A stretch of 64,000 nucleotides of DNA from Deltaproteobacteria bacterium (lineage in GTDB: Bacteria; Desulfobacterota; Desulfobacteria; Desulfobacterales; JAFDMD01). Below the pieces are notes generated by a model. The model was not told the DNA's origin. It saw only the letters and a list, made by a program, of their open reading frames with translations, and made no database searches. Of the stretch, positions 9,264 through 17,873 are shown one piece after another (the first letter of the stretch is position 1; every line of letters begins with the position of its first letter). The translations under genes were made by a program, and so were the position numbers. The stretch is from assembly GCA_019306065.1 (NCBI GenBank), contig JAFDMF010000001.1, positions 1 through 64,000 of the forward strand, in the 5' to 3' direction.

Positions 9264-10253
9264 TTATTCGGAAGTTTTTTTTATTCTACCGCTTATTACA
9301 TCGGATTTATTTGAAAATATCGGGTTTATTTTTTCTACGCTTTTATGAAGCTTATATATGTCTTTAAAAAAATGCTTTAATGTGCCGGAAAGGGATTCTA
9401 CTTTTACCACTGCATGCTCTGCCGTACCTGCAATTTCGGATGAAACGGCATTTAAATTTTTTGAAAGGGATTCAAATGTCGAGAATAATTTTCTGGCATT
9501 GTTATTCATAATATTAACATTATCATTCATAACCCCGAATAATTTCTGAAAAGCCTCATGCTGTAATAAGAGGTCTTTATACTCCTGATCATAAGCGCGG
9601 CTACGATGCTTGGCATGTATTTTAATTAATTTCAACCTCATTTGCGAAACACTCTTAGACAACAGGTTGTTATGAAGTATTAAATTGATTCTTAACGAAA
9701 TTCCGCCCCCGAACGCTCCGAAAAGGGTGGTATAAAAAGCGGTGTCAACGCCGCTTAATATGTTATTCATTTCATTTAAAAGCGTAGCGGCATTACCGTT
9801 TCCCGAAGTAGCCATTGCTCCTCTTAACCCGGACATTGCAATAATTAAGCCGAATACCGTGCCAAGAAAACCAGACGTAATTAAAATGTTGGACAATGAC
9901 ACTATCATGTTTAAATATCTTCCTACCTTGCTTTCATATATTTTTATATATTCTTTCAGTATATTCAAATTTGTATCGGCATATTGATTCTTAATTTCAT
10001 CAATTATGCTTTTTCCTACGCCATCTTTTCTATTATCAAAAATAAGAGCGTTATTTTCGTTATATAACAGAGATTGCTGCCTATAAGAAAAGAATAAACC
10101 CAACAAAAATATTAAGGTTATAATAATTAGAAAAATTTGCGAAATGGTATCTAATGCAAAAACGTATTTGATAAATATTAAAATCATAACTGCCAGACTC
10201 ATACCAGAAAATATTGTCCAGCTTATAAATGTTTTGGTCAGCAGCTTTTTCAT
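9264..10253 (-). CDS. MotA/TolQ/ExbB-family proton-channel protein with a long C-terminal tail
   Basis: A 329-residue protein from the ATG at 10253 (AGAGAG upstream), preferred over an upstream TTG. Two N-terminal membrane helices (about 8-30 and 34-55) precede a cytoplasmic loop. Two further helices carry the family signature: LITSGFLGTVFGLIIAMSGL (about 125-145) and GVDTAFYTTLFGAFGGG (about 170-190). The last 110 residues are predicted helical and polar (NVNIMNNNARKLFSTFESL), longer than in TolQ or ExbB and reminiscent of the tails of ZorA-type MotA homologues. It forms an operon with two ExbD-like genes. A 147-bp gap holding a palindrome separates it from the pilus-like genes upstream. Confidence 0.8.
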   Translation of the reverse strand: MKKLLTKTFISWTIFSGMSLAVMILIFIKYVFALDTISQIFLIIITLIFLLGLFFSYRQQSLLYNENNALIFDNRKDGVGKSIIDEIKNQYADTNLNILKEYIKIYESKVGRYLNMIVSLSNILITSGFLGTVFGLIIAMSGLRGAMATSGNGNAATLLNEMNNILSGVDTAFYTTLFGAFGGGISLRINLILHNNLLSKSVSQMRLKLIKIHAKHRSRAYDQEYKDLLLQHEAFQKLFGVMNDNVNIMNNNARKLFSTFESLSKNLNAVSSEIAGTAEHAVVKVESLSGTLKHFFKDIYKLHKSVEKINPIFSNKSDVISGRIKKTSE

Positions 10254-10313
10254 ATCTATCTCTCTTTTCAAATTTTTATATGTTTATTCCGTTACCAGCC
10301 TGTAAGGTATAAA

Positions 10314-10341
10314 GTATAGACGTTGCAGGCAACGTCTATAC
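10314..10341. repeat. GTATAGAC palindrome, 13-bp perfect arms
   Basis: Arms GTATAGACGTTGC and GCAACGTCTATAC with a 2-base centre. It lies about 78 bp behind the stop of the GspF-like gene. Two relatives (27601 and 48246) also sit just behind genes. It may serve as a transcript-end hairpin, but no T tract follows immediately. Confidence 0.85.
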
Positions 10342-10418
10342 AGATCAAATTCTTAATCATAGTCTATTCTTGTTAATCATATAAATCAAAATCCAGACTA
10401 TTATGAGATTTCTTCTTA

Positions 10419-11414
10419 TTATAATATTTTTATTAAAAACAAAAAAAATCCTAATAAAAATACGCTTATAATAAAAAATATTACAAGGCTTACTATTGCT
10501 ATTATAAAATTAGTTATTAATTTATTTCCGGCATTATAAAGATCAAGCTCCGAAAGAGCGGCGATATATTGAAAATTTTTACTGTCCATAGCGGTATCGG
10601 ATATATCTGCCGCTATTTTTATTGAGTATGTAGGGAAAAAATCTTTTTTTGTATCTTCAAAAGCTTTATCTAACTGTTTTCCTGAAGTTACGCTATTATA
10701 AACCTCTTTTATGACTATTTGAAAGTAACTTTTTCCGTTTGTACAGGCTATATTAAGAGATTCTTTTAGCTTAATACCATTGGAACAAAGAAGAAATAAT
10801 TTGCGAAAAAATCGGTTTAATAAAAAATATTTTCTAACTTTTGATGCGGAGATATTCCATGAAATAAAAAAATTATCGCAAAAAATAGGGTTGATAACCG
10901 TTACTATTAGTAAAAATGCTAAAATTATTATACCTCCGTTAAATAATAAAGGCAGAATTTTCTTTATATTAGTTAAGATAAATGTAATCTTTTCGTTTAT
11001 CAACTCCGGCAAATATTGGCCGATATTAGGAATTATATTATAAAGCAAGGCGTTAAATCCGCTATAAGCCGCAGTTATAATAGCTCCGATCAAAAAAAAA
11101 AGAAGTGTGATTCGAAATAAAAGAATAGCCGTTTTATTTTTAAAATTTTTTAAATTATAAAGTGTATGCCTTAAATCCTTTTCGGTTGTGGCTGCGGAAA
11201 TAAGAGTATCTTCGACATCTGATAGAATAAATTCTTTTTTTACCGCTGAATAAAAAGACCTACCTTCCGAAATAGCGGACGCTACGGCTATTTCTTTGTG
11301 TGCGGGCTTATTATTTTTATCTAAAATATATACGGCTATTTTGTTTATTGAAAATTCCGCATTCAGTAATATCAGAATTTTTTCAAAAAATATCTCTTTT
11401 TCTCTGATCAGCAT
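10419..11414 (-). CDS. GspF/PilC/PilR-like inner-membrane platform protein
   Basis: A 331-residue polytopic protein with the two-fold repeat layout of type II secretion and type IV pilus platform proteins. A soluble helical domain (1-95) is followed by two membrane helices (about 100-120 and 160-185), a second soluble repeat (about 195-285, FFRKLFLLCSNGIKLKESL and GKQLDKAF) and a C-terminal membrane helix (305-328). In characterised systems this protein couples the assembly ATPase to the growing (pseudo)pilus. No such ATPase gene lies in the window. It is the last gene of the secretin operon, 18 bp from its neighbour. Confidence 0.78.
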   Translation of the reverse strand: MLIREKEIFFEKILILLNAEFSINKIAVYILDKNNKPAHKEIAVASAISEGRSFYSAVKKEFILSDVEDTLISAATTEKDLRHTLYNLKNFKNKTAILLFRITLLFFLIGAIITAAYSGFNALLYNIIPNIGQYLPELINEKITFILTNIKKILPLLFNGGIIILAFLLIVTVINPIFCDNFFISWNISASKVRKYFLLNRFFRKLFLLCSNGIKLKESLNIACTNGKSYFQIVIKEVYNSVTSGKQLDKAFEDTKKDFFPTYSIKIAADISDTAMDSKNFQYIAALSELDLYNAGNKLITNFIIAIVSLVIFFIISVFLLGFFLFLIKIL

Positions 11415-11432
11415 AAAATTTTACCGTAATCT

Positions 11433-12074
11433 CTATTGTTTTGATTTTCCAAATTTTTTCGGTACATTTGCTCCATAGCCTAAATAGATACTCTCGGGCG
11501 CCATCCCCTCTTTTTTCACAATAATGTGATTTTCTTTTACTTCCAAAAGCGTATAGCCTGAAATATTATCTCCTTCTTTTACTACTCGGTTTGTATTGTT
11601 TACAACAATTACGGCTTTCTTTTTTAAATAATTTATTGCAAACACTCTGATAAAACCGGAAGCGGACGTTTTGGGAATAACCTTTTTTATTAACGGTTTG
11701 CTTTTGGTTTTAATAGGTTCTCGCTTTTTCGGTTCGTTTGCCGAAGATAAGCTTTCAATATCTCTTCTAAGCTCCGCTATCATCTTCTTTTTTTTAAGAT
11801 CTATTATTTCGCTTAAGAAAGCCTCGTCTTCTTGAAACTGCTCTTTTGTAGCTTCTTCGATTTTCTTTTTTATCAGTCCTTTTTCAATGTCTCTAATGTC
11901 CTCTATACCGGACCGGACATCTTCTATGTTTTGCTGCATCGCTTCTACGTTTTTTAAAAGAATGTCATCTTCTTTCGGCTTTAAAGCGTAACGGGCAAAA
12001 TATAAAATAGTAGATATTACAAGAAGCAGTATTGATAATATTATTATATCTTTTCTACTAAATTTATATTTCAT
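11433..12074 (-). CDS. PilP/GspC-like inner-membrane protein
   Basis: A 213-residue protein with one N-terminal membrane helix (10-27), a Lys/Glu-rich coiled coil (about 35-115), a Pro/Lys linker and a C-terminal small beta domain (about 135-200). The C-terminal pattern RVVKEGDNISGYTLLEV followed by IIVKKEG matches the homology-region style of PilP and GspC proteins, which link the inner-membrane platform to the secretin. The start overlaps the previous stop (ATGA at 12071-12074). Assignment rests on domain layout and position; sequence identity to known PilP is low by eye. Confidence 0.6.
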   Translation of the reverse strand: MKYKFSRKDIIILSILLLVISTILYFARYALKPKEDDILLKNVEAMQQNIEDVRSGIEDIRDIEKGLIKKKIEEATKEQFQEDEAFLSEIIDLKKKKMIAELRRDIESLSSANEPKKREPIKTKSKPLIKKVIPKTSASGFIRVFAINYLKKKAVIVVNNTNRVVKEGDNISGYTLLEVKENHIIVKKEGMAPESIYLGYGANVPKKFGKSKQ

Positions 12075-12535
12075 TTTTTACCATACATCCTTGCATTAAT
12101 TACGGCTCCTTTTGTTTCCCCTTCCATGGAATGAATTAATAAAAAATTTTGAAAATTATTTAAAAGCATTTTTATCGTATATATTTGCTCAAAAATATCG
12201 CCATTAATAATTATGGTAATATCTTTATATTTTCCCATATAATCGGTAACAGTTGTTTTAACATCTTTATCTTCGCCGGTATAAGTTATTTGTAATTTAC
12301 CCAAACCTATTTTTTTTATGGAATAGAGTTTTTCTATATTTGCATCTAAATAATCTAAAGAAGATTCGGAAAGCGGAATAAGCTCGTTATAAACTTTTAT
12401 ATCATTAAGAGGAATAGCAAGGCTTATATCCGAAATGTCATTTCCGATTCTGAAATTATCTATCCCCTCACAAAATAAAAAAAAAGCCGCAATAATTAAT
12501 ATAGCGGATGTAAATGTTTTTATTATATCTTTCAA
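12071..12535 (-). CDS. PilO/GspM-like small inner-membrane protein
   Basis: A 154-residue protein with one N-terminal membrane helix (8-23), a short periplasmic coil and a ferredoxin-like alpha/beta pattern (KLQITYTG ... DITIIINGDIFEQIYTIK ... LLIHSMEG). That is the usual architecture of PilO, PilN and GspM/GspL periplasmic domains. It sits between the secretin and the platform protein, where these subunits are found. The specific subunit identity is inferred only from size, topology and order. Confidence 0.5.
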   Translation of the reverse strand: MKDIIKTFTSAILIIAAFFLFCEGIDNFRIGNDISDISLAIPLNDIKVYNELIPLSESSLDYLDANIEKLYSIKKIGLGKLQITYTGEDKDVKTTVTDYMGKYKDITIIINGDIFEQIYTIKMLLNNFQNFLLIHSMEGETKGAVINARMYGKK

Positions 12536-12545
12536 TTCCGAAAAC

Positions 12546-12956
12546 CTAAAAAAAACGTATGAAATATTTGGAACCGTCTATTCTTATTTCGCCATATCTT
12601 ATAAGTTTTTCCAGCATAGCCATATCGTCTTCGCCGGTTGTTTCCAGTTCAAGCAAGCCGTTATATTTATATCTATATTTTTTTATTCCGCTATACGGCA
12701 AATTTAAAGCGGTTCTTAAAATTGTTCTATAAACCAATAAAGAAATATTGTTGCTTGCAATTACGCTTCCGGCTTTTCTAGCGACCTCATTTTCAAAATC
12801 GCGATAAAAAATTCTTGCTTTTTCATAATGTTGTTCTGCCAGTTTTTCTTTTGAATTTTTTATAATCAACCCGATGCTAAACAGTATCAATGAGAATAAA
12901 AATAAAGCTATCGAAAAATAAAAAAAAAATGAAACTCTGTTTTGAGATTTTACCAT
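12546..12956 (-). CDS. Small single-pass membrane protein of the secretin operon
   Basis: A 136-residue protein with a strongly hydrophobic helix at residues 9-32 and a Lys/Arg-rich periplasmic domain ending in DGSKYFIRFF. No family is recognised. It overlaps the secretin stop by 7 bp and precedes the PilO-like gene by 10 bp, so it is very probably part of the same assembly machine, perhaps as a GspL/PilN-like or MshJ-like subunit. It is distinct enough that function should not be asserted. Confidence 0.5.
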   Translation of the reverse strand: MVKSQNRVSFFFYFSIALFLFSLILFSIGLIIKNSKEKLAEQHYEKARIFYRDFENEVARKAGSVIASNNISLLVYRTILRTALNLPYSGIKKYRYKYNGLLELETTGEDDMAMLEKLIRYGEIRIDGSKYFIRFF

Positions 12957-14683
12957 GAAACTTCTACCATTATAGCCACTTCGGAAATCTTTTTATGAGT
13001 CGATTTATATTGGAAGGGGATACCGAGTATCGGAATATCTCCCACAAACGGCACTCTTTTATCTGTTTTTATTTCCTCTTCCGCCATTAATCCGCTGATT
13101 AAAATTGTGCTTCCGTTTTTGACGTTAACAACTGTCTGTGTCTGTTTCAAACTAAGGCTCGGAGCTTCTACGGTAGCATTATCTCCTGCCTGAATGGTTC
13201 GCTGTTCTTGTAAAGCGGTTATTTCCGGAGATATATAAACAAGAGCCTCTTCGTCGGATATTATTCTGGGAAGCACATAAAAGCTTAAACCTGTTTGAAG
13301 CGGTTTTACTATAATGGAAGTGGTAACCGCATCCGAAACGGTTTTGGAGGAATATGACTGAGCTACATAAGACAAGGTTTGACCTACTATAAGCGAGCCT
13401 ATGGCGCCGTTTAAAACCGTTAAAGAGGGTTTGCTTATAACTTTTACGTCGCCGTATTCTTCTAATGCTCTTATATATGAATTAAGAGCGCCAGCGGCAA
13501 ATGAAGCCGATATTGCTATGGTATTACTCGCTATACTTGAAAAACCGCCGGCGGAACCGGTTAAACTTTTGTCGCCGCTAAGCACTTTAAAAAAACCGCC
13601 GTTTAATGCCGTAGAGCTCAATGCCTTATCCCAGTCTATACCATGCTCGTGCGCTTTATTTAATGTAACCTCCGTAATTATACCTTTTACATTTACCGGA
13701 ATTCTCAGTCTTTTATTAAGCTTTGCTATAAATTCGCCTATTCTGTCAACGACGTCTCCTCTGTCTCGTATCCATATAGTGCCTGTTTCTTTATGAATTG
13801 CAAATTTACCGGTTTCGGTTAAAAACGGTTTTATGGTCTCCGAAAGGCTTTCGACCGTAGAGGTTTTTCCGAAAGCCATTGCAGTGCTAAGTGCCGAAGA
13901 CATACCACCGTCCGAATAACTGTTTGTGCTTGCGGAAGAAGAAACTGTTCCGCTGCCTCCGACAGTATTGCCGATGCGTGAAGAAGTGATTTCAAAAGAT
14001 TGAGACATTAAAGGAAAGAATATATCAAACAGAGCCTCTTTTTCTTTATAGATATAATAAACTCCATCTTTTTTTTCCCAAAAAAGTTTAATCTGCGCAA
14101 GAAGTCTGTCTAAAGCTATACTAAGAGGAATTTCGTCAAAATCTGCCGTAACGATAGTATTTAATTCATCCTCCGCTCCGTCTTTTAAGGAATAATTATA
14201 GCCGCTTAACATAGCGGTTACAACTAGCCCGAAGGGCTGATTATACGCCATAAATGTAATAACAGGCTGTTTTATAATAATAATACTGTTATTCGATCTT
14301 TTAACATATCCAAGCCCTTTGGGTTTAAGAATTCTTGTTAAAATTTCGCTAACGGTTTTTTTTTCTGCATTTAAAGTGATAGGAATATTGATTGGAACGC
14401 CTTCCTCAAATTCAAAATTTTTTATGAGCTGGCGAATTACTCTTGAAAGAGGCTCTTTGTAAAAAGAGACCTTAACTTTTTTTTCAAAAACATTATGTTC
14501 TATATCCGAATGTTCTATATCCGATTGTGCAGACGTAAGCGCGGTTTTATAAATATCAGCCTGTTTTTTTATCTCGGAAAATTGTTCTATATTAATCTCA
14601 TTTTTCCCCCCATCAGTAACGCAGCCTCCAACAAAACAAAATGATACTACAGACATCAATATGAAAAAAAATTTTCTACTCAT
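12950..14683 (-). CDS. Outer-membrane secretin lipoprotein (PilN/MshL-like)
   Basis: About 577 residues from the ATG at 14683, placed 8 bases after a GGTGGGAG ribosome site; the GTG further upstream is less likely. A lipoprotein signal ends SFCFVGGC. Residues about 70-140 form a secretin/TonB short N-terminal-like domain (VIRQLIKNFEFEEG, SEILTRIL). A Ser/Gly-rich linker precedes an N1-like ring-building domain (IWIRDRGDVVDRIGEFI). The C-terminal third is the beta-barrel secretin domain with the hallmark VPFVGDIPILGIPF followed by VAIMVEV. The lipoprotein type and short gene set resemble type IVb (R64 thin pilus or MSHA) secretins rather than PilQ. It would form a large gated channel in the outer membrane. 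Confidence 0.92.
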   Translation of the reverse strand: MSRKFFFILMSVVSFCFVGGCVTDGGKNEINIEQFSEIKKQADIYKTALTSAQSDIEHSDIEHNVFEKKVKVSFYKEPLSRVIRQLIKNFEFEEGVPINIPITLNAEKKTVSEILTRILKPKGLGYVKRSNNSIIIIKQPVITFMAYNQPFGLVVTAMLSGYNYSLKDGAEDELNTIVTADFDEIPLSIALDRLLAQIKLFWEKKDGVYYIYKEKEALFDIFFPLMSQSFEITSSRIGNTVGGSGTVSSSASTNSYSDGGMSSALSTAMAFGKTSTVESLSETIKPFLTETGKFAIHKETGTIWIRDRGDVVDRIGEFIAKLNKRLRIPVNVKGIITEVTLNKAHEHGIDWDKALSSTALNGGFFKVLSGDKSLTGSAGGFSSIASNTIAISASFAAGALNSYIRALEEYGDVKVISKPSLTVLNGAIGSLIVGQTLSYVAQSYSSKTVSDAVTTSIIVKPLQTGLSFYVLPRIISDEEALVYISPEITALQEQRTIQAGDNATVEAPSLSLKQTQTVVNVKNGSTILISGLMAEEEIKTDKRVPFVGDIPILGIPFQYKSTHKKISEVAIMVEVSW

Positions 14684-15557
14684 GGAATATGCTCCCACCT
14701 ATTTTTTGTAAGTCATTTTCAGAAAAGAACGATAACAAACCGAAATCTATATTAATATTTTTTTTTTTATCTTTCAAAAAGTCATATTCGGTAGCTTTAT
14801 TTATTATAGCTCTATTTACTAATACTCCTGTTTTAATAACGTTTTTTAATTCAATTATAACATAATTATCATCAAACTCGAAAATTTTATTATATACCTT
14901 ATTTTTTTCATTATTATGTAACGTCTTTATTTCGGAAACAATCAAATGATTTTTTTCATTCTCCTGTATATCCATTTCCCAAACTTCAATTCCGACTTTT
15001 TCCGAAGCGGCTTTAAGGCTGGTTTTTAACGCTTGGGCATGAATTTTTTCCGCCAGCTTTTTGCTCGGATTATTTGCCCTGAAAAAAGCCTGAAAAATAT
15101 CGTCAACCGCCATAGGCTCTATTATAAGACGGTAATAATCCTCTTTCATATATCCTTTTATCTTGCCATAAAGTCCCTTCAGTATGGTGTTTGCTTCTAT
15201 AGTATTAATTGCGTTATCTCGTAAAATCGAAATATTTTTTTTTTTTAATATCTCTTTTTTTATCCCAGTTATTATTAAATAATATAAAGTCTCCTTGTTG
15301 GTTTTCTGCGCATTTCCGATTACTTCGCCTATCCAGCCTTCCACTTTGGATAGTTTCCACAAATCTGAATATGTATAACGGATACCGTTATTTCCTATAG
15401 TAACGATGGTTGCATTATAAAAAAAAAATCCCGCTATAGATATTAAAAGGATAGATAATCCTATTATCAAAAAAAACTTTTTGAGAAACCTTATTTTTAA
15501 ATAACCCTTATTAACGTTTTGAGAACTGGTAGCGAGCTCTTGCTCCTTTCTGACCAT
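14676..15557 (-). CDS. Membrane-anchored SurA/PpiD-like protein without an evident isomerase domain
   Basis: A 293-residue protein. A cytoplasmic N-terminus precedes one membrane helix (about 27-48, [20 protein letters not shown]). The periplasmic part is helical and resembles the N-terminal chaperone domain of SurA/PpiD-type proteins ([19 protein letters not shown]), with no clear rotamase motif. The ATG at 15557 lies inside rpsI, 47 bp before its stop, preceded by AGAGAG, so translation may be coupled to ribosomal protein S9. A TTG near 15475 is an alternative. As first gene of the secretin operon it may help a secreted or outer-membrane component fold; this is inference. Confidence 0.6.
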   Translation of the reverse strand: MVRKEQELATSSQNVNKGYLKIRFLKKFFLIIGLSILLISIAGFFFYNATIVTIGNNGIRYTYSDLWKLSKVEGWIGEVIGNAQKTNKETLYYLIITGIKKEILKKKNISILRDNAINTIEANTILKGLYGKIKGYMKEDYYRLIIEPMAVDDIFQAFFRANNPSKKLAEKIHAQALKTSLKAASEKVGIEVWEMDIQENEKNHLIVSEIKTLHNNEKNKVYNKIFEFDDNYVIIELKNVIKTGVLVNRAIINKATEYDFLKDKKKNINIDFGLLSFFSENDLQKIGGSIFHE

Positions 15558-15906
15558 ATTTTTTTCTCTCTTTTACTCTCGGATCTCTTATGAGACAGCC
15601 TGCTTTTTTTAAAATTATTCTTAAATCTGGCTGAATTTGTATAAGGGAGCGAGCAATACCATGTCTTATAGCTCCCGCCTGACCTGTCATTCCTCCGCCT
15701 TTTACCGTAACTTGTATATCGAATGTATTTGAATTGTCGGTAATCAATAAAGGCTGGGTTACAAGTTTTTTTGCCGTATCAACGGAAAAATATTTATCCA
15801 TCGATTTTTTATTAATCGTTATATTACCGGAGCCAGGTTTAAGCCATGTTCTTGCTATAGCGGTTTTACGTTTTCCGGTAGCATAATATGCTTTAACTTT
15901 TTCCAT
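15511..15906 (-). CDS. rpsI: 30S ribosomal protein S9
   Basis: A 131-residue S9 protein of standard length. It opens [19 protein letters not shown] and ends with the conserved basic tail [17 protein letters not shown] that reaches into the ribosomal P site. It follows rplM by 14 bp as in most bacteria. Its 3' end overlaps the next gene by 47 bp, which ties the pilus-like operon to the ribosomal one. Confidence 0.97.
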   Translation of the reverse strand: MEKVKAYYATGKRKTAIARTWLKPGSGNITINKKSMDKYFSVDTAKKLVTQPLLITDNSNTFDIQVTVKGGGMTGQAGAIRHGIARSLIQIQPDLRIILKKAGCLIRDPRVKERKKYGQKGARARYQFSKR

Positions 15907-15920
15907 CTAATTCTCCTGTG

Positions 15921-16355
15921 TTATACTGCCAATGTTTTCGGCTGTTGTGCCATATGGGGATGGCTGCCGCCCGCATATACTCTTAATTTTTTATTTAATT
16001 TTCTGCCTAGTCTGTTTTTGGGAAGCATTCCTTTTACCGCTAATTTAATTAAACCTTCCGGTCTTTTTTCTATCAACTGTTTAGCGGATATTGATTTAAG
16101 CCCTCCCATGTACCCGCTATATCTATAATAAAACTTCTGCTCAAGCTTGTTGCCTGTAAGAACTATTTTATCGGCATTAATAACTATTACATTATCTCCT
16201 GTATCGGCATGAGGAGTAAAAAGGGGGTTATGTTTCCCTCTTAACCTTGCAGCTATGGTTGTAGCCAATCTTCCCAAAATCTGTCCTTCGGCATTAATAA
16301 TAAACCATTCTTGCTTATTATCCACAGATTTCGCGCTATAAGTATATTTTTTCAA
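15921..16355 (-). CDS. rplM: 50S ribosomal protein L13
   Basis: L13 of about 144 residues (opening [20 protein letters not shown], ending with [16 protein letters not shown]). The favoured start is the TTG at 16355, seven bases after GGAGAA and in line with the usual L13 N-terminus. A TTG at 16373 would add six residues and swallow the ribosome site. A TTGACA-like element lies upstream near 16455. It heads the rplM-rpsI transcript and probably the pilus-like operon behind it. Confidence 0.96.
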   Translation of the reverse strand: MKKYTYSAKSVDNKQEWFIINAEGQILGRLATTIAARLRGKHNPLFTPHADTGDNVIVINADKIVLTGNKLEQKFYYRYSGYMGGLKSISAKQLIEKRPEGLIKLAVKGMLPKNRLGRKLNKKLRVYAGGSHPHMAQQPKTLAV

Positions 16356-16599
16356 TTTATTTTCTCCAAACAAAAAAAAGTTACAAAAAACTGTAATTAA
16401 TCTATTACTATCTTAATCTTATTTAGTATGATTACTATATTTGTAAATACTGTCAAGAAAAAACTATATCGGCAAGCAAGTTAAAAGGTTTGTATTCCAT
16501 TCGATTCGTTTATATATTTAAATCAACGTCTTCTTATTTATAGGTTTTTGTAATTCAGTTTGATTTTTTTAATTTTTCCGTAATTATTTTTTTTAATAA

Positions 16600-16645
16600 A
16601 AAAAACTCAACAGGCAAATATTGATATCCGCCTATTGAGTTTTTT
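16600..16645 (-). terminator. Intrinsic terminator of the BMP transporter operon
   Basis: Arms AAAAAACTCAACAGGC and GCCTATTGAGTTTTTT pair around a 15-nt loop, with one mismatch and a T run on either side. It starts about 30 bp behind the BMP gene stop and can work in both directions. The rest of 16374-16673 holds the rplM promoter region and GTTTCTACAGAAAC at 16657-16670, a small palindrome. Confidence 0.85.
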
Positions 16646-16673
16646 TATAAATAATAGTTTCTACAGAAACTAA

Positions 16674-17750
16674 TTAGCTTTTAGGCAGAGAGCCGACAAC
16701 TCCTTCTACAAAATAATCTATACTCCATATCTGGTCGTCTGTTAATTTTTCGCCTTCTTTAACTGCGGGTGAGCCGTCCTGTTTATTAAAGGGTCCCTGA
16801 AATACGAAGTATTTTTCGGCTATTATTTCCTCTTTTTTCTTATTTACTTTTTCTCGTATATCAGCAGTAACCATATCGCCAAAACCTACTATATCTGTAA
16901 TTCCGCTTTCAATTCCCCACCAATCTTTGCTTGTTTTCCAAGTTCCTGCGGCAACCTGTTTTGCAATATATTCGTAATAAACGCCCCAATTCAAAACTGC
17001 GGACGCAAGATGAGCCGAAGGAGCGTAAAGCGTCATATCCGAGTCGTTTCCTATGGCATATTTTCCGCGCTTTTCAGCGGCTTTCAATGCCGCCGCAGAA
17101 TCTGTGGTAATACTGACTATATCCGCGCCGTCGTCCATAAGACTGTCTGCAGCTGCTCCCTCTTTGGAAGGATCAAACCAAGCGTTAACCCATATCACTT
17201 TAACTTTTGCATCCGGATTTACCGAACGAACTCCCAAAGTAAAGGCGTTAATATGACGAATAATTTCAGGAATCGGATGCGAACCTATAACTCCTATTAT
17301 GTTAGATTTTGTCATATAGCCCGCTACTATGCCGGTTAAAAATTTAGCCTGATAAATTCTGCCGAAGTATGTTCCGACGTTCTCAGCCGTTTTAAAGCCG
17401 GAGCAATGCATAAAAACAGCTTCAGGGAATTCGGAAGCTACCGTAAGCGTAGAATCTATGTATCCGAAACTGGTAGTAAAAATAATATCATAGTTTTGTC
17501 TCGCAAAATTGCGGATTACTCTGATAGAATCTGTTTCCGGCACAGACTCAATATAAGAGGTTGTTACTCCCAGCTTTTCCAAATGTTTACGTCCCAGATC
17601 ATGAGAATAAGTCCATCCGCCGTCTCCTATAGGACCTACATAAATAAACGCGGCTTTAAGATCTTTAATATCTTTTCCAAAAACCGTAGTTCCGGTAAAC
17701 GCCAATATAACGGCAACGATTAATAATAAATGTAATCTGAAAACCTTCAT
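16674..17750 (-). CDS. BMP-family ABC transporter substrate-binding protein
   Basis: A 358-residue binding protein from the ATG at 17750, placed 3 bases after a strong GGAGGAAG; the longer ATG at 17804 adds an unlikely leader. The signal sequence is residues 1-25 (LLLIVAVILAFTGTTVFG). The mature part shows the Bmp/PnrA fold signatures AAFIYVGPIGDGGWTYSHD, GSHPIPEIIRHINAF and DIVSITTDSAA. Family members bind purine nucleosides or related ligands in the periplasm. It is the last gene of an ATPase-permease-permease-receptor operon. The exact ligand cannot be read from sequence. Confidence 0.93.
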   Translation of the reverse strand: MKVFRLHLLLIVAVILAFTGTTVFGKDIKDLKAAFIYVGPIGDGGWTYSHDLGRKHLEKLGVTTSYIESVPETDSIRVIRNFARQNYDIIFTTSFGYIDSTLTVASEFPEAVFMHCSGFKTAENVGTYFGRIYQAKFLTGIVAGYMTKSNIIGVIGSHPIPEIIRHINAFTLGVRSVNPDAKVKVIWVNAWFDPSKEGAAADSLMDDGADIVSITTDSAAALKAAEKRGKYAIGNDSDMTLYAPSAHLASAVLNWGVYYEYIAKQVAAGTWKTSKDWWGIESGITDIVGFGDMVTADIREKVNKKKEEIIAEKYFVFQGPFNKQDGSPAVKEGEKLTDDQIWSIDYFVEGVVGSLPKS

Positions 17751-17873
17751 TATCTTCCTCCTTTTAAAAATTAAAATAAAACCTCCTCGACTAAATTTAG
17801 ACATAACAACTAATGATTATAAAGGAGATGTCCAAAGTTTAACGCCTCGCAACTCTGTATCTTTGTATCTTAA

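Noticed and set aside
7368-10253. Zorya-type anti-phage defence (ZorA/ZorB plus effectors)
   Set aside because: The channel protein has a ZorA-like tail, but the partners lack an OmpA domain, are duplicated, and no helicase or nuclease effector (ZorC, ZorD, ZorE) follows.
16356-16373. Longer L13 start at the TTG 16373
   Set aside because: The six extra codons contain the ribosome site used by the TTG at 16355, which gives the conserved L13 N-terminus.
17751-17804. Longer start of the BMP receptor at 17804
   Set aside because: A strong GGAGGAAG site directly ahead of the ATG at 17750 and a proper signal peptide from there make the shorter form correct.
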